A DNA stretch of 49,123 nucleotides from Sphingomonas sp. Lineage in GTDB: Bacteria > Pseudomonadota > Alphaproteobacteria > Sphingomonadales > Sphingomonadaceae. The position numbers and the translations under genes are program-made. The notes below the pieces were generated by a model. The model was not told the DNA's origin. It saw only the letters and a list, made by a program, of their open reading frames with translations, and ran no database searches. The stretch lies in NCBI GenBank assembly GCA_002707985.1, contig PAOI01000030.1:9099-58221 (forward strand), written 5' to 3'. Shown here in pieces: positions 9,858 to 19,370 of this stretch (within the stretch, counting starts at the first letter, position 1; every line of letters starts with the position of its first letter).

Positions 9858-11198
9858 ATGGGCTATGCCGATGTCCCCAATGTCGCCCGTCCAGCACCCG
9901 AAACGCTGGTCACTGTGTTGCGCGCCGCCGCGGAACCGCTGCCGCATCCGGCCGAAGCCGAAGCGTTCGGCGCCTGTTTCGACAGGTTCCGCGACGCGCG
10001 CGTGATATTGCTGGGCGAAGCGACGCACGGCACCAGCGAATTCTACCGTGCCCGCGCGGCGATCACGCGGCGGCTGATCGAACGACACGGGTTCAATATC
10101 GTCGCGGTCGAGGCGGATTGGCCCGATGCCGCGCGGATCGATGATTATGTCCGCCATCAGGCGCCACGCCCGCGCCGGGGTGACGTGTTCGCGCGCTTCC
10201 CCACCTGGATGTGGCGCAATATCGAACTGCTCGAATTCGCCGACTGGCTGCGCGGGCATAATGCCGCGCTCGCTGAGCGAGACCGCGTTTCGTTCCACGG
10301 CCTCGACGTCTACAGCCTGAGCGAATCGATCCATGCCGTGCTCGCCTATCTCGATACCCGCGATCCCGAAGCCGCGTCGCGAGCGCGGGCGCGCTATGCC
10401 TGCCTCACCCCCTGGCAGGACGATCCCGCGCGCTATGGCCAGCGCGTCGTCCATGGCGGCGGCGACAGTTGCGAGGACGGCGCGGTGGCGCAGCTACGCG
10501 AACTGCTCGAGCGGCGCATCGGATGGCTTCGCGACGATGGCGAACACTGGTTCGATGCCGTGCAGAATGCGCGGATCGTGCATGCCGCCGAACGCTATTA
10601 TCGCGCCATGTATCGTGGCGCGGCGGAAAGCTGGAACCTGCGCGATCGGCACATGTTCGGCACGCTCCAGGCGCTGCTCGCGCATCGCGGCGATGGCGCC
10701 AGGGCCGTCGTCTGGGCGCACAATTCGCATATCGGCAATGCCGCGGCGACCGCGATGGGCTGGCAGGGCGAATTCAATATCGGCGAGCTGTGCCGCATGG
10801 CGCATGGCGACGAGGCGGTGCTGATCGGTTTCGGCACCGATCGCGGCACGGTGGCGGCGGCAAGCGCCTGGGACGGCGAGATGGAAATCAAGGCCGTCCG
10901 CCCGGCCCGGCCCGGCAGCTATGAGGAGGCTTTCCGCCGCACCGGCATTGCCCGGTCGCTTACCGACTGGCGCGGCGGCGCGCGCATGCGGCTCGCAAGC
11001 CTGCTGCGCGAACCGCTGCTCGAACGCGCGATCGGCGTCGTCTATCGCCCCGAAACCGAGATGCTCAGCCATTATTTCCAGGCGGTGCTTGCCGAACAGT
11101 TCGATGCCTGGGTGTGGTTCGAGGAAACCCGCGCCGTAACGCCGATCGGCGCCGAACATCCGCGCGGCGCGCCGGAAACCTATCCCTTTGGGCTGTGA
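9858..11198 (+). CDS. Erythromycin esterase family protein
   Basis: A 446-aa protein of the EreA/EreB superfamily. The [11 protein letters not shown] motif (residues 53-63) holds the Glu and His of the active site, EADWPDA follows near residue 85, FHGLDVYS near 143 and [10 protein letters not shown] near 290 carry further conserved His residues. EreA and EreB hydrolyse macrolide lactones, but most chromosomal members, including those in stress islands like this, have unknown substrates, so macrolide resistance should not be assumed. ATG 9858 has GAGGAA 6 nt upstream. It is divergent from the ABC export operon. Confidence 0.87.
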   Translation: MGYADVPNVARPAPETLVTVLRAAAEPLPHPAEAEAFGACFDRFRDARVILLGEATHGTSEFYRARAAITRRLIERHGFNIVAVEADWPDAARIDDYVRHQAPRPRRGDVFARFPTWMWRNIELLEFADWLRGHNAALAERDRVSFHGLDVYSLSESIHAVLAYLDTRDPEAASRARARYACLTPWQDDPARYGQRVVHGGGDSCEDGAVAQLRELLERRIGWLRDDGEHWFDAVQNARIVHAAERYYRAMYRGAAESWNLRDRHMFGTLQALLAHRGDGARAVVWAHNSHIGNAAATAMGWQGEFNIGELCRMAHGDEAVLIGFGTDRGTVAAASAWDGEMEIKAVRPARPGSYEEAFRRTGIARSLTDWRGGARMRLASLLREPLLERAIGVVYRPETEMLSHYFQAVLAEQFDAWVWFEETRAVTPIGAEHPRGAPETYPFGL

Positions 11199-11229
11199 GA
11201 GACCTGTCTGACGACAACCGGACGGCGCG

Positions 11230-12231
11230 ATGAGTGGCTGGGCGCTTTTCGCTGGAAGCGCGTTGCTGATCGCGCTCGCCGGTCCCGTACTAACCCGATC
11301 GGCGGACCGGATCGCGACGGCCCTGCGACTGTCGCGATCCTGGATCGGCGTAGCGCTTCTTTCCACCGCGACGTCCCTGCCGGAACTGGTGACGGGATTC
11401 AGCGCGTCGGGAATCGTCGGAGATGCCGATCTGGCGGTAGGCGACGCGCTGGGCAGCACCTTGTTCAACCTTGCGCTGATTGCGCTGCTCGATTTGCTGA
11501 GCCGCGAGGATTCGTTGTTCCGGCGTGTCGAACAAGGTCATGTGCTGACCGCTGCCCTGGGCGTGCTGCTCCTTGCTGCCGCCGGCGCACCGCTGCTGCT
11601 CGCGCACGGCCCGTTCCATCCTCGAATCGGACATGTGAGCCTGTTCAGTCCCGTGCTCCTCATTCTCTATCTCGCCGCGATCCACGCCGTATTCCGGCAC
11701 GAGCGTCCGGTTGCATTGTCGCGAGAGGTCTCGGTGGCGGTCGAAGCGCCCAGGCGCGACATCGCCCGCTATCTCTTCGCCGCGGTCGCGGTCGCGAGCG
11801 CCGGCACCATGCTTCCGTTCGCCGGTGAACAGATCGCCGGCGACATGGGGTGGGATCGCAGCTTCGTCGGCACCGTGCTTCTCGCTGCCGCAACGTCGCT
11901 GCCCGAGCTTGTGGTGGTGATCGCCGCGTTGCGCGCGAATGCCGTTGATCTGGGTGTCGCGACGCTGCTTGGCAGCAATTTGTTCGACATCGCGGTCTTG
12001 TCGCTGGACGATGTTGCCTATCGGCCCGGGTCGCTCTTCGCCGCTGCGGACACGGCGCATGCCGGGACGGTGTTCGCAGCGACGATGATGTCGGCGATCG
12101 TGATCATCGCGATCCTCAATCGCCCACGCTATCGCGTTTTCGGCTGGCTTGGCTGGAGCAGCATCGCCCTGGCCGGACTGTATTTCGGCGCGACCTGGCT
12201 CCTTCTGCTGGTCGGCGCGCACAATGGCTGA
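11230..12231 (+). CDS. Sodium/calcium exchanger family (CaCA) membrane protein
   Basis: A 333-aa protein with about ten hydrophobic segments and the two inverted alpha-repeats that define CaCA exchangers: STATSLPELV followed by GDALGSTLFN in the first half, AAATSLPELV followed by LGSNLFD in the second. The conserved Glu and Asn side chains bind the cation in known structures. The window alone cannot tell whether it moves Ca2+ or another ion. It lies 31 nt after the esterase-family gene in the same direction and may be cotranscribed. The ribosome binding site before ATG 11230 is weak. Confidence 0.87.
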   Translation: MSGWALFAGSALLIALAGPVLTRSADRIATALRLSRSWIGVALLSTATSLPELVTGFSASGIVGDADLAVGDALGSTLFNLALIALLDLLSREDSLFRRVEQGHVLTAALGVLLLAAAGAPLLLAHGPFHPRIGHVSLFSPVLLILYLAAIHAVFRHERPVALSREVSVAVEAPRRDIARYLFAAVAVASAGTMLPFAGEQIAGDMGWDRSFVGTVLLAAATSLPELVVVIAALRANAVDLGVATLLGSNLFDIAVLSLDDVAYRPGSLFAAADTAHAGTVFAATMMSAIVIIAILNRPRYRVFGWLGWSSIALAGLYFGATWLLLLVGAHNG

Positions 12232-12258
12232 CGCGAAGTCCGCGCACAGGCGGGATCA

Positions 12259-12271
12259 GGGAGATTGCGGA
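12259..12271 (-). promoter_or_regulatory. Weak operator-like element before the Pro-rich/NUDIX pair
   Basis: The minus strand reads TCCGCA-ATCT-CCC, close to the element at 21206, but it points away from the plus-strand gene that starts 59 nt further on. The orientation mismatch and the C in place of A or G make this a low-confidence member. Confidence 0.28.
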
Positions 12272-12329
12272 TAGGCTGGTGCGCGGCGAAACGCAGAATC
12301 GCCATGTCACCCGATAAGGAGCCGAGACG

Positions 12330-12521
12330 ATGGCGAGCCAGCCGCTGATTCCCCCGCCCGACACGATCGACCCGCACGCTCCGCCCGAAAGCCCGCCACC
12401 GGCATGGCCGGGTGAAACCGCGCCGGGCATGCCCGAATATTCACCACCGCAGCCCGATCGCGATTCGCCCGAACCCGGTGTCCCCGAATGGCCGGCGCAG
12501 GACCGGGAGCTTCGCTTCTGA
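12330..12521 (+). CDS. Small proline-rich protein, unknown function
   Basis: A 63-aa protein with about one third proline, many Glu/Asp residues, and no hydrophobic core, signal peptide or membrane segment. It is probably unstructured. AAGGAG 9 nt before the ATG is a good ribosome binding site, which is the main argument that it is real. It overlaps the start of the NUDIX gene by 34 nt in another frame, so the two may be co-translated. I recognise no family. Low-complexity ORFs in high-GC DNA can be spurious, hence the moderate confidence. Confidence 0.55.
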   Translation: MASQPLIPPPDTIDPHAPPESPPPAWPGETAPGMPEYSPPQPDRDSPEPGVPEWPAQDRELRF

Positions 12522-12997
12522 GCGGCGGCTCCGATCGCTTCAGCGCCGGCATTCTGTTTTATCGCCGCGCCGCCCGCGGAATCGAAGTGCTGCTGGTGCT
12601 CCCCGGCGGCCCCTGGTGGCGTAATCGCGACCAGGGCGCCTGGCAGATTCCCAAGGGCGCGGTCGAGCCGGGCGAGGACGCACAGGCCTCGGCCTTTCGC
12701 GAAGTCATGGAAGAGCTGGGTGTGACGGTCACCGGGAAGCCGGTGCCGCTGGCGACGGTCCGGCAATCGGGCGGCAAGCGCGTACAGGCCTTCGCGATCG
12801 AGCAGGACATCGATCCCGACACGATCGCCAGCAACGACTTCACATTGGAATGGCCTCCAGCGAGCGGTGCGACGGCGCGCTTTCCGGAAGTCGCACGCGC
12901 GCGCTGGTTCCCGCTCGCATCCGCGCGTCCGATGATGCTCGCCAGCCAGCGGCCGCTGCTCGATGCGCTCGTCCGCCTTCTCGACGGAAGGGCCTGA
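12488..12997 (+). CDS. NUDIX hydrolase
   Basis: A 169-aa protein with a full NUDIX box: GAVEPGE, seven residues, then REVMEELGV (residues about 57-79), which binds the divalent metal and cleaves nucleoside diphosphates linked to another group. A WQIPKG lead-in and a C-terminal RARWFPL strand fit the diadenosine-polyphosphate or (di)nucleotide pyrophosphatase type, but the substrate is not determined. The ATG at 12488 lies inside the upstream small gene and has no clear ribosome binding site, so translational coupling or a different start is possible. Confidence 0.85.
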   Translation: MAGAGPGASLLSGGSDRFSAGILFYRRAARGIEVLLVLPGGPWWRNRDQGAWQIPKGAVEPGEDAQASAFREVMEELGVTVTGKPVPLATVRQSGGKRVQAFAIEQDIDPDTIASNDFTLEWPPASGATARFPEVARARWFPLASARPMMLASQRPLLDALVRLLDGRA

Positions 12998-13249
12998 TCG
13001 GAACTTGCACTCATCAAGGGGGAGCGGCCCGGCATCGCCAGGCTGGGGCGCGGTCCAAGCGCGCCGGGCCGCGCGCTGCCTGCGAATCACCGGTACCGGG
13101 GAGGAGCGGCTCCACGCAGCAGCGACAGGGTTCCGGTCCCGGAGCTATGTCGTCCCGGGCTATGGCTGCATCCGCAATGTTGCGTAGTATCCCGCCGATG
13201 CGGAAAATTGCGTATCAACAATATTGCTGATCCGGCGCAGGCTTTGCTC
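12998..13249. other. Intergenic region upstream of ppsA
   Basis: 252 nt without a supportable gene. It contains the strong TGCGTAGTATCCC element at 13181-13193 and a second TGCGTA at 13209-13214 without the CCC part. No clear terminator for the NUDIX gene was found. Confidence 0.5.
13181..13193 (+). promoter_or_regulatory. Putative operator TGCGTA-N4-CCC before ppsA
   Basis: TGCGTAGTATCCC is in the direction of the gene, with 56 nt between the last C and the ATG at 13250. The same spacing, within 3 nt, is found at the 20167 and 30903 copies, which supports both the motif and the chosen start. Confidence 0.58.
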
Positions 13250-15661
13250 ATGACTGCGCGTATTGCCCGTTCGCCCGAACCTATCGATGTCGTGGCCGAC
13301 ATGGTGGTTCCCCTCGACGCCGTCGGGCTGACCGATATCCCTCGGGTCGGAGGGAAAAACGCTTCGCTGGGAGAGATGATCCGGCACTTGCGGCCCGCCG
13401 GCATCCGCGTTCCCGACGGCTTCGTCGTCACTGCAGACGCCTATCGCGCCCTGATCGCTGCCGCCGGTCTGGAACATCCGCTCCGATCGGCGATCGAAGG
13501 TTATCGCTCGGGCATCCCTCTCGCCGAAACCGGCGAGGCGATCCGCGCGATGCTCCTCGAAGCCGAATTGCCCGAAGCGCTCATATCGGCGATCCGGCAG
13601 GGCTATCGCGCGCTCTGCGCCCGGCTGGGACGGCGCGATGCCGCTGTCGCCGTCCGTTCCAGCGCGACGGCCGAAGACCTGCCCGACGCCAGCTTCGCTG
13701 GGCAGCAGGAAACCTTTCTCAACATTCGCGGAGGGGGAGCATTGCTCGATGCCTGCCGCCGGTGCTTCGCCTCGCTCTTCACCGATCGCGCGATCGCCTA
13801 TCGCGAGACAAAGGGCTTCGATCATCTCGGCGTCGCGTTGTCGATCGGCGTTCAGGCGATGGTCCGGTCGGACAAGGCGGGATCGGGCGTCATGTTCTCG
13901 CTCGACACCGAAACCGGCTTTCCACGAGTGGCGCAGATCAGCGCTGCCTGGGGTCTGGGCGAACCGGTGGTTCAGGGGTCGGTCGACCCGGACGTCTATC
14001 GCGTGTTCAAGCCGCTGCTCGACGACCCCGCGCTCTGCCCGATCCTCGAACGCAAGCGCGGCGCGAAGCGGGTGAAGATGCGCTACGCTCGCGAAGGTAC
14101 GCGTACCGTCGCGACCAGCCGGGCCGAGCGAGCGGGATATGTGCTGAGCGACGCGGAAGTGCTCACGCTCGCGCGCTGGGCGGTCGCGGTCGAGGCGCAT
14201 TATGGCCGGCCGATGGACATGGAATGGGCCAAGGACGGCGAGACCGGCGATTTGTTCCTGGTCCAGGCGCGCCCGGAGACCGTGCATGCGTCGGGCGATA
14301 CGATGCTCAAGACGTGGCGGCTCGAAGCGAAGGGGCGCGTCCTCGTAACCGGATCGGCGGTCGGTCAGGCCATTGCCTCAGGTCCGGTCTGCCGGATCGA
14401 CGATCCCGCCGACCTTTCGCGCTTTCCCGAAGGCGCCGTGCTGGTGACCGAGCGGACCGATCCCGACTGGGTGCCGATGATGCGCCGCTCCGCGGGCATC
14501 GTGACCGATCATGGGGGGCCGACCAGCCATGCGGCGATTGTCAGCCGCGAACTCGGCGTGCCGGCGGTGGTGGGTTGCGGCAACGCCACCCGCCGGCTCG
14601 CCGATGGCGCGGAAGTGACGCTTTCCTGCGCGGGCGGCGAGCGCGGGCAGGTGATTGCAGGGCACATCCCCTTTACGAGCGAAGCCGTCGACATCGACGC
14701 GCTGCCCGATATCCGTACCGACCTGATGATCAATCTCGCCGACCCCGAATCCGCCTTCGCCTGGTGGCGCCTGCCGGCGCGCGGTGTCGGGCTGGCGCGG
14801 ATGGAGTTCATCATCAGCGATCATATCGGCATCCATCCGATGGCGTTGGTGCACCCTGAGCGTGTGCGCGACCCCGCCACGCGGCGCGAGATCGCGCGAC
14901 GCGTGGGCGCCGCCAGCGATCCCGCCGAATATTTCGTCGAGAGCCTCGCGCTCGGCATCGCGCGGATCGCGGCGGTGTTTCACCCGCATCCCGCGATCGT
15001 CCGCCTGTCCGACTTCAAGACCAACGAATATGCCGGGCTGCTGGGCGGCGCGGACTTCGAGCCGGTCGAGGAAAATCCGATGCTCGGCTTTCGCGGGGCG
15101 TCGCGCTATTATGATCCCGCCTATCGCGAGGGCTTCGCGCTCGAATGCCGAGCGCTCAAGCGCGTGCGCGAGACGATTGGGCTCGACAATGTCATCGTCA
15201 TGGTGCCTTTCTGCCGCACCCCCGGGGAGGCGGACCGCGTGCTGGCCGAAATGGCCGCGAACGGATTGAAACGCGGCGTCGACGGCCTGCAAGTCTATAT
15301 GATGGCGGAGATCCCGGCCAACATCCTGCGCGCCGACGAATTCGCCGAGCGATTCGATGGCTTCTCGATCGGATCGAACGACCTCACGCAACTCGTTCTG
15401 GGCGTCGACCGCGATTCGGCGCTGCTTGCGCCGCTGTTCGACGAACGCGACCCGGCGGTCAGCACCATGGTCGCGGAGCTTATCGCCCGGGCGCATGCGC
15501 TCGGGCGCAAGGTTGGCATTTGCGGGCAGGGGCCGAGCAACCACCCCGATTTTGCGCGCTTCCTGGTGGAACAGGGGATCGATTCGATCTCGCTCAACCC
15601 TGACAGTTTCGTGGCGACTCTGCGCATGCTTGCAAAAGTCGAAACGGCGGAGCCTGTCTAG
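13250..15661 (+). CDS. ppsA: Phosphoenolpyruvate synthase (pyruvate, water dikinase)
   Basis: Converts pyruvate, ATP and water to PEP, AMP and phosphate. The 803-aa protein has the N-terminal ATP-grasp/pyruvate-binding domain (VGGKNASLGEM near residue 35), the mobile phosphohistidine domain with GGPTSHAAI (His near 427), and the C-terminal PEP-binding barrel with GSNDLTQ and ICGQGPS (Cys near 758). Two upstream or downstream starts compete: TTG 13208 falls too close to the operator, ATG 13301 is closer to the usual N-terminus. ATG 13250 is chosen on operator spacing and has a poor ribosome binding site. PEP synthase in such islands may recycle pyruvate under low oxygen (inference). Its stop overlaps that of the convergent L,D-transpeptidase gene. 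Confidence 0.9.
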   Translation: MTARIARSPEPIDVVADMVVPLDAVGLTDIPRVGGKNASLGEMIRHLRPAGIRVPDGFVVTADAYRALIAAAGLEHPLRSAIEGYRSGIPLAETGEAIRAMLLEAELPEALISAIRQGYRALCARLGRRDAAVAVRSSATAEDLPDASFAGQQETFLNIRGGGALLDACRRCFASLFTDRAIAYRETKGFDHLGVALSIGVQAMVRSDKAGSGVMFSLDTETGFPRVAQISAAWGLGEPVVQGSVDPDVYRVFKPLLDDPALCPILERKRGAKRVKMRYAREGTRTVATSRAERAGYVLSDAEVLTLARWAVAVEAHYGRPMDMEWAKDGETGDLFLVQARPETVHASGDTMLKTWRLEAKGRVLVTGSAVGQAIASGPVCRIDDPADLSRFPEGAVLVTERTDPDWVPMMRRSAGIVTDHGGPTSHAAIVSRELGVPAVVGCGNATRRLADGAEVTLSCAGGERGQVIAGHIPFTSEAVDIDALPDIRTDLMINLADPESAFAWWRLPARGVGLARMEFIISDHIGIHPMALVHPERVRDPATRREIARRVGAASDPAEYFVESLALGIARIAAVFHPHPAIVRLSDFKTNEYAGLLGGADFEPVEENPMLGFRGASRYYDPAYREGFALECRALKRVRETIGLDNVIVMVPFCRTPGEADRVLAEMAANGLKRGVDGLQVYMMAEIPANILRADEFAERFDGFSIGSNDLTQLVLGVDRDSALLAPLFDERDPAVSTMVAELIARAHALGRKVGICGQGPSNHPDFARFLVEQGIDSISLNPDSFVATLRMLAKVETAEPV

Positions 15662-16596
15662 GGCGTTGATGCAGGGTGCGCCGCGCCAGTGACGAGGCTG
15701 TCAGCGGTCACCATCACGTGCGTACCGGGCTCGATGAGCGCCTCAAGGGCCAGCAGGAACGGCATGTCGACACGAAAGCCTTGCCAGGGGTCGAGGGATC
15801 TTGGCGATAAATCCGACGCTGCGTCGGGTGCCACGCGCACCCATGATGGTCCGGCGAATCCGGAGGTGGCGAGCCGGTAGACGTGCGTTCCTGCGACGGC
15901 ATCGGTGAGCGTCACCGGCGCCTGGGCAATCACGATTCCGTCGCGCAACACCAGGATACGCCGATCCGCAGCACTGACGAGGATCGACATGGGGCCCGAA
16001 GGCGCCTGATCGGGATACCATTGGGGAGTCGCATCGATTGTGGGTGCCCCTGCAAGCGGATCGTCCACCGGCGCGATGCCGGGCAGGGCCGGCGCATCGG
16101 TTATGATCACCTTCGTCCCGATCCGCGTGACGCCGTACAGCAGTCGCGCGAATTCCTGCGGCAGCCGGATACAGCCGTGCGACGCGGCATAGCCGGGCAA
16201 GGTTCCGCCATGCAAAGCGACTCCGCCCCAGGTGAGCCGCTGCATATAGGGCATCGGGGCGTTGTCGTAGAGGCTCGAATAATGTTCGATTTGCTTTTCG
16301 AGCACCGTGAACACCCCGGTCGGCGTGCGCCGTCCTGGCCGTCCGGTCGATACGGTGGTGGCCGCGATCGGGACGCCGTTTCTGTACAGAATCGCGCGCT
16401 GGCTGCCGGTACTGATCACGAGCAGCAGCGGCCCTTCGGGCGAGGCTTCGGGCATCCAGAGATAGCCGCCATTTTCGAGCCCCGGTGTGGCCTGTGCGAT
16501 ACTGGTCGCAAGCGGCGCGGAAGGTGCCTCCTGGGCGGCAGCTGGCAGCGCGAGCAACACCAGGCCGATGAGCGCGGGAAGCAGATCAAACCGCAT
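15658..16596 (-). CDS. L,D-transpeptidase (YkuD) family protein
   Basis: A 312-aa exported protein. A signal peptide (residues 1-22, ending AAAQ) precedes a YkuD domain with the active-site motif HGG then SHGCIRLP (His 129, Cys 142). These enzymes form 3-3 crosslinks in peptidoglycan or attach lipoproteins, and act in the periplasm. A C-terminal region of about 130 residues, with strands reminiscent of a second lipid-free beta domain, is not recognised. It lies downstream of the Mg2+ ATPase gene on the same strand with a 143-nt gap. Convergent with ppsA: the two stop codons overlap by 4 nt. Confidence 0.87.
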   Translation of the reverse strand: MRFDLLPALIGLVLLALPAAAQEAPSAPLATSIAQATPGLENGGYLWMPEASPEGPLLLVISTGSQRAILYRNGVPIAATTVSTGRPGRRTPTGVFTVLEKQIEHYSSLYDNAPMPYMQRLTWGGVALHGGTLPGYAASHGCIRLPQEFARLLYGVTRIGTKVIITDAPALPGIAPVDDPLAGAPTIDATPQWYPDQAPSGPMSILVSAADRRILVLRDGIVIAQAPVTLTDAVAGTHVYRLATSGFAGPSWVRVAPDAASDLSPRSLDPWQGFRVDMPFLLALEALIEPGTHVMVTADSLVTGAAHPASTP

Positions 16597-16726
16597 ACGC
16601 GAGCGTCAACCGCCGGGCGAGTGCGGGTGTACGATCACCCGCATATCCCAATGCGCCATGAAGAACGAGCATCTGTCGGCTCCCTTGCGAAGCTCGGCAC
16701 GGTAGATGCGGCGACCGGCGGGGAAA

Positions 16727-16739
16727 TGCGCAATTTCCC
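16727..16739 (+). promoter_or_regulatory. Weak palindromic operator-like element
   Basis: TGCGCAATTTCCC is embedded in a GGGGAAAT/ATTTCCCC-like inverted repeat (about 16720-16740), abutting the stop codon of the Mg2+ ATPase gene. It reads as the motif on the plus strand with a 4-nt spacer and on the minus strand with a 3-nt spacer. It is 124 nt from the L,D-transpeptidase start, further than other copies, and could instead be a terminator stem. Confidence 0.28.
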
Positions 16740-19361
16740 CTATGCGCCGCGCCAGCCTCCGCGTCTCGTCTCGTGCCGCGGTCGCCGCGCGTAGAAGCAT
16801 CGCTTGGCGAACTCCGTCGCCGCAGCATAGGCGAGCACGATCGCCAGTCCGGCCGCGAACAGCCGCGGATCGAGCGCGACCAGCCCGAACAACCCGCCCA
16901 GCGCGCCGCTCCAGGGGACGAGCAGCGTAATCGCCGACATGACGAGCGTGCTCCACAGCAGCAGGCGGCTCGGCCGGCTCGCCAACGCCGACCTGCGGGT
17001 CCGCAGGATCAGGACGACGACCAGTTCGGTGAGCAGCGAGACCAGGAACCAGAGCGTCTGGAATTCGGCCTCGCCGGCGTGGAGAATGCCAAGCAGCAGC
17101 ACGAAGGTAAGCAGGTCGAACGCGCTGCTGACCAGCCCGAACAGGATCATGAACCGCTGGATCTCACCAATATCCCAGCGTTGCGGCCGGGCGAGATGTT
17201 CCGGGTCGACGCAGTCGGTGGAAATCGCGATCGAGGGCAGATCGGACAGGAAGTTGTTGAGCAGGATCTGCTTGGGCAGCAGCGGCAGGAACGGCAGCAG
17301 CGGCGTCGCCAGCGCCATGCTGACCATGTTTCCGAAATTGGCGCTGGTGGTGATCGCGATATATTTGAGTGTGTTCGCAAAGGTTCGCCGCCCGTCCTCG
17401 ACACCCTTGCGCAACACGGCGAGATCGCGGTGCAGCAGGATGATGTCGGCGCTTTCGCGCGCAACGTCGACTGCCTGGTCGACCGATATGCCGACATCGG
17501 CAACGTGCAATGCAGGCGCATCGTTGATGCCGTCGCCCAGGAACCCCACGGTACGACCGCCACGCTGCAACGCGCGGACGATGCGTTCCTTCTGCTGCGG
17601 ATCGATCTCGACGAACAATTGCGTTCTGGCGGCGGCATGGGAAAGCGCCGGATCGCTCATCGCCGCGACTTCGGCGCCGGACAGCATCGCATTGCCATCG
17701 AGCCCGACCTGCGCCGCGACATGGGCGGTGACGTGGCGATTATCACCGCTGATCACCTTGACCGCGATCCCCAGCCGCGCGAGATCAGCGATCGCTTGCG
17801 CGGCATCGGTCTTGACCGGATCAGCAAAGCTCAGCAATCCCAGGAAAACCATGTCGCGTTCGTCTTCGCGCGTGGCCGAGGCTGTGGCGAGCACGCGTTC
17901 GGCAACCGCCAGCACACGCAGGCCCGCCTCGCCCTGTGCGCGAAGCCGCCCCTCGATCCGGGCACGGGCAGCGGCATCCATCGGCAGAATTTCGGTACCG
18001 TTGGCGACATGCGTGCAGACCGACAAAATATCGGCGCACGCTCCCTTGGTGATCATGCGTGGCCCGCCTGTTTCGGCCACGATGACGCTCAATCGCCGCC
18101 GTTGGAAATCATAGGGGATTTCGCCCAGCTTGGCCCGATCGGGCGACCAGTCCTCGCGCTTCGCCGCAGCCGACAGCGCGGCGTCGAGCGGATTGGCGAT
18201 GCCGGTCTGGAGCATCGCGTTTAGGAACCCGGCTTCCCGCACCATGCGGCTGGGCTGACCGTCGGGGCCTACAGCGTCGGCAAGCGTCACCGTTCCCTGG
18301 GTGATCGTGCCGGTCTTGTCGGTGCACAGCACGTCCATGCTGCCGAGATTCTCGATCGCTTCGAGCCGGCGAACGATGACGCCGACGCGCGCGAGATCGC
18401 GTGCACCGGCGGAAAGAGTCACGCTGACGATCGCCGGCAGGAGCTCGGGCGAAAGCCCTACCGCAAGCGCCACCGCGAACAGCAGCGATTCCGCGATCGG
18501 GCGACCCAGCAACTGATTGACCGTCAGCACGCCAAGCACGATCACGATCATCACGCGCAGCAGCATGGCTCCGAACCGCCGCACGCCGCGCGCGAAGTCA
18601 CCCTCCGGTTCGGCCCGGCGCAACCGCCCCGCGATCGCGCCGAATTCGGAGTCGCGGCCTGTGGCGGTGATCAGTGCCTGCGCCGTGCCGCTGCGCACCG
18701 AAGAGCCCATAAAAACGACATTGGTGCGCTCGGGAACCGTCGCGCTCGCGGGAACGGTGCCGGCCTGTTTCTCCACCGGAAGCGATTCGCCGGTCAGCGC
18801 CGCCTGCGAGACGAGCAAGTCGTTCGCGGAAAGGATGCGGGCGTCGGCAGGCACAAGATTCCCGGCGGACAGCGCGATGATATCCCCGGGTACGAGCATC
18901 GCGGCGGGCACCGATTGCACGACGCCGTCGCGCAGCACTTGCGACGTGAGCGCGAGCTGGCGGCGCAATGCGAGCACCGCGTTCGAGGCGCGATATTCCT
19001 GAAAGAAGCTCGTCAATCCGCTGCCAAAAACGATCGCCAGGATGATCGCGGCATCAAGCCATTCGCGCATCGCCATCGATACGCCCGCGCCGAAAATCAG
19101 AATGAGCACCAGCGGCGTGACAAATTGTCGCGCCAGTAGCGGAAGCGCCCGAACGCGCCGGGTATCTTCCAGGATATTGGCGCCATATTCGCGCAGCCGC
19201 GCCTGCGCCTCTCCAGCGGAAAGGCCGTCGGGTCGCGTCGCAAGAGCCGCAAACAACGGCATCGCGTCGATCGACCAGAAGTCGTGGACGCGCGGCTTCG
19301 CAGTTTCGGCTTCGCGGTTCCCCGCCGCCAACCTGACGGCATGGACAGCGGGGTTTCGCAT
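16740..19361 (-). CDS. mgtA: Magnesium-transporting P-type ATPase (P-IIIB type)
   Basis: An 873-aa P-type ATPase. It has an N-terminal cation-ATPase domain, actuator motif TGES near residue 190, the phosphorylation site DKTGT (Asp 348), the hinge GDGINDAP near 650 and about ten membrane helices. GLSPELLPAIVSVTLS before the phosphorylation domain and NNFLSDLPSIAISTD after it are signatures of the MgtA/MgtB Mg2+ importers. The ATG at 19361 is 9 nt after the Hsp20 stop, with the binding site inside the end of the Hsp20 gene, so the two are one operon. Why an Mg2+ pump is grouped with hypoxia genes is not shown by the sequence. Confidence 0.9.
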   Translation of the reverse strand: MRNPAVHAVRLAAGNREAETAKPRVHDFWSIDAMPLFAALATRPDGLSAGEAQARLREYGANILEDTRRVRALPLLARQFVTPLVLILIFGAGVSMAMREWLDAAIILAIVFGSGLTSFFQEYRASNAVLALRRQLALTSQVLRDGVVQSVPAAMLVPGDIIALSAGNLVPADARILSANDLLVSQAALTGESLPVEKQAGTVPASATVPERTNVVFMGSSVRSGTAQALITATGRDSEFGAIAGRLRRAEPEGDFARGVRRFGAMLLRVMIVIVLGVLTVNQLLGRPIAESLLFAVALAVGLSPELLPAIVSVTLSAGARDLARVGVIVRRLEAIENLGSMDVLCTDKTGTITQGTVTLADAVGPDGQPSRMVREAGFLNAMLQTGIANPLDAALSAAAKREDWSPDRAKLGEIPYDFQRRRLSVIVAETGGPRMITKGACADILSVCTHVANGTEILPMDAAARARIEGRLRAQGEAGLRVLAVAERVLATASATREDERDMVFLGLLSFADPVKTDAAQAIADLARLGIAVKVISGDNRHVTAHVAAQVGLDGNAMLSGAEVAAMSDPALSHAAARTQLFVEIDPQQKERIVRALQRGGRTVGFLGDGINDAPALHVADVGISVDQAVDVARESADIILLHRDLAVLRKGVEDGRRTFANTLKYIAITTSANFGNMVSMALATPLLPFLPLLPKQILLNNFLSDLPSIAISTDCVDPEHLARPQRWDIGEIQRFMILFGLVSSAFDLLTFVLLLGILHAGEAEFQTLWFLVSLLTELVVVLILRTRRSALASRPSRLLLWSTLVMSAITLLVPWSGALGGLFGLVALDPRLFAAGLAIVLAYAAATEFAKRCFYARRPRHETRRGGWRGA

Positions 19362-19370
19362 CGCCGGATT

